Positions 62,702 through 64,000 of a stretch of DNA of 64,000 nucleotides are shown piece by piece. Positions within the stretch are counted from its first letter, which is position 1. Each line of letters starts with the position of its first letter. The notes under the pieces are model-generated. The model was not told where the DNA came from, searched no databases, and saw only the letters and a program-made list of their open reading frames with translations. The stretch spans positions 62,001-126,000 of the forward strand of contig JAOUKM010000002.1 of NCBI GenBank assembly GCA_029882535.1. Reading direction: 5' to 3'. This stretch comes from Candidatus Bathyarchaeota archaeon. GTDB lineage: Archaea > Thermoproteota > Bathyarchaeia > Bathyarchaeales > SOJC01. Made by a program: the position numbers and the translations under genes.

Positions 62702-63534
62702 GAACAGCATCCAATCCGCCTCATCTTCTCACTATTTTCCGCCTTCCCTATTACAACCTCTTCATTCACCAACAACTCCAAACCATCCCTTGCCGCCACC
62801 GCTTCTACACCTGTCTCCTCCTCCACCCGCTTCGCCTCTCCAGCAGAACCACGAAAAATCATCTTCATCCCAAAATGCGTCAACACCACAAACCCCGGCC
62901 TAATAGCACTCACAATCTTTATCGCATCATCAGTAGTCATATGACCCTGCCACGGTTCCCCACTCGGCCGCAAAACACACAAGATCAACACCCGCAAATC
63001 TTTATAATAACGTTCGACCCCTTCAAAAAACTCAGTATCACTTGTATACCCAATGCTGCCTACACACGTTTCAAAACGAAAACCAACCGTATCCACATCC
63101 GAATGCCTCGCCTCAACCCCCACAATCTTCACACCCCCAACCTCAAACTCCGTCCCAGCCACAACTTCCACCACACGCTCAGGTAAACTTTGATGATACT
63201 TAGAAATCGCCACCTCAGCCATTTCACCACCCCTAAGCACACTCTTAGAAGCCGCTAAAACACCCCGTCGCCTAGTAGTTCCCCCTGTCATCGCCTCAAC
63301 TAAAACCTCAGCGTCAGTATAATGATCAGGATGAGCGTGTGAGACTAAAACTCCATCAATTTCTCGCGGATCCAAACTCAAACTCCAAGAATGCACAAGC
63401 GCCCCCGGTCCAGGGTCTAAATGCACATTAAAATTGTCACTCAACAACCGAATTCCAGCAGTCCGCCGCTTCTGCGTGATAGTGGCAAACCTTCCGCCGC
63501 CTGTGCCTAAAAATACAATTCTAAAACCGCTCAA
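62698..63534 (-). CDS. Metallo-beta-lactamase-fold hydrolase
   Basis: A 278-residue MBL-fold protein. The start FRIVFLGTGGGRFATITQKR, the metal motif SHAHPDHYTD, a bridging aspartate in GYTSDTEFF and the late histidine in LTHFGMKM resemble RNase Z-like or phosphodiesterase-like archaeal MBL enzymes. Substrate unknown. It diverges from the UMP kinase gene. Confidence 0.85.
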   Translation of the reverse strand: MSGFRIVFLGTGGGRFATITQKRRTAGIRLLSDNFNVHLDPGPGALVHSWSLSLDPREIDGVLVSHAHPDHYTDAEVLVEAMTGGTTRRRGVLAASKSVLRGGEMAEVAISKYHQSLPERVVEVVAGTEFEVGGVKIVGVEARHSDVDTVGFRFETCVGSIGYTSDTEFFEGVERYYKDLRVLILCVLRPSGEPWQGHMTTDDAIKIVSAIRPGFVVLTHFGMKMIFRGSAGEAKRVEEETGVEAVAARDGLELLVNEEVVIGKAENSEKMRRIGCCS

Positions 63535-63631
63535 AGCTTACCACATCAGCTCGTTTTAGTTCATCCACTCTCATTAACTTTATTACGCAAATGTACTCCT
63601 TTAATAGCCAACAAAGGAGCATACACAAAAC

Positions 63632-64000
63632 ATGCTCATAGTCATACGCGTCGGCGGCTCAGTCATAGCTTCTCCCATAAACCTAAAACTCATAAACCAG
63701 TACGTAGAACTCCTCAAAAGACTCCGAAGAAACGGCTACAAAATCATAACGGTCGTCGGCGGCGGCACCCTAGCACGAGAATTCATTGAAACAGCCAGCC
63801 AACTAGGCTTAAACGAAGAAGCGCAAGACTGGCTTGCCATCCACATCTCACGCCTCTACGCTCTGCTTTTCAAACTGAAACTGGACAAAAACGGAACAGA
63901 AGACGTACCTACTTCCATAAGTGAAGCTGTTGAAGCCTTAGAAGAAGATAAGATTGTGGTGATGGGCGGACTGAAACCAAGAATGACAACAGACACAGTT
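63632..64000 (+). CDS. pyrH: UMP kinase, archaeal type, 3' end cut by the window edge
   Basis: The frame opens MLIVIRVGGSVIASPIN and stays open to the last base (123 codons). The nucleotide-binding VVGGGTLAREFIETA and DWLAIHISRLYALLF match archaeal UMP kinase of the amino-acid-kinase fold. The enzyme makes UDP from UMP in pyrimidine synthesis. CAAAGGAGC lies 13-20 nt upstream. The stop is outside the window. Confidence 0.88.
   Translation, partial: MLIVIRVGGSVIASPINLKLINQYVELLKRLRRNGYKIITVVGGGTLAREFIETASQLGLNEEAQDWLAIHISRLYALLFKLKLDKNGTEDVPTSISEAVEALEEDKIVVMGGLKPRMTTDTV

Noticed and set aside
1-64000. CRISPR array or cas genes
   Set aside because: No regularly spaced direct repeats or Cas-like proteins were seen.

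Overview
The window is archaeal. It carries an undivided RNA polymerase subunit A (A' and A'' joined in one 1273-residue protein) and an undivided subunit B, plus eL30, archaeal NusA, Nop5/fibrillarin, archease, Trm1, archaeal CCA-adding enzyme, UPF0200/UPF0201 proteins and TATA-box promoters with many GTG, TTG and apparently leaderless starts. Fused RpoA, a class II (bacterial-type) HMG-CoA reductase, MvhAG hydrogenase genes, an HdrA-MvhD fusion and a dockerin-like surface protein together suggest a TACK archaeon, most likely Candidatus Bathyarchaeia. That assignment is inference and would need a marker-gene tree.

Layout. (1) 1-8.4 kb is accessory DNA. A gene cut by the left edge is followed by a PD-(D/E)XK nuclease-like gene. 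Next comes a compact element of about 6 kb (roughly 2.1-8.4 kb) that looks like a small provirus or virus-derived plasmid. A leftward operon starts with a ribbon-helix-helix (RHH) regulator and runs through a protein with four GFRxML repeats, a 51-residue protein, a tail-fibre/lectin-like protein, an 84-residue protein, a degenerate LAGLIDADG protein and an unknown protein. Rightward are a winged-helix regulator and a membrane-anchored FtsK/HerA-like ATPase. Two different perfect inverted repeats sit at the two rightward starts and are probable operators. (2) 8.4-16 kb has a DUF2095-like gene, a secreted beta-helix/dockerin protein, then polyferredoxin, HdrA and HdrA-MvhD. (3) 16-24.3 kb is the leftward rpoB-rpoA-rpl30e-nusA operon with a TATA promoter and a leader of about 115 nt. 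(4) 24.6-49.2 kb is core housekeeping: two metallo-beta-lactamase-fold proteins, a site-2 protease, IleRS, mevalonate pathway enzymes, PyrD/PyrK, Nop5/fibrillarin, RNase HII, Trm1, HMG-CoA reductase, PRPP synthetase, tRNA modification and repair, ending in an overlapping operon thpR-cca-GNAT-mvhG-mvhA. (5) 49-64 kb has ferredoxin, rubrerythrin-like protein, UppP, archease, a frameshifted membrane protein, an M42 peptidase, an ATP-grasp ligase, an ECF-type membrane protein, an HDAC-fold hydrolase, a CorA-like protein, a cation/proton antiporter, tRNA-Ser(UGA), a SpoIIM-like protein, a pilin/coiled-coil/roadblock cluster, another MBL-fold protein, and a UMP kinase cut by the right edge.

How genes work together. 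MvhA, MvhG, HdrA and the HdrA-fused MvhD are the core of an electron-bifurcating F420-non-reducing hydrogenase/heterodisulfide reductase-type complex, split over two loci 31 kb apart; HdrB and HdrC are not in the window. HMG-CoA reductase and the mevalonate decarboxylase serve isoprenoid lipid synthesis. PRPP synthetase, PyrD/PyrK and UMP kinase serve pyrimidine synthesis. The pilin, coiled-coil and two roadblock-type proteins form a co-directional cluster that may couple a surface filament to small-GTPase-type regulation.
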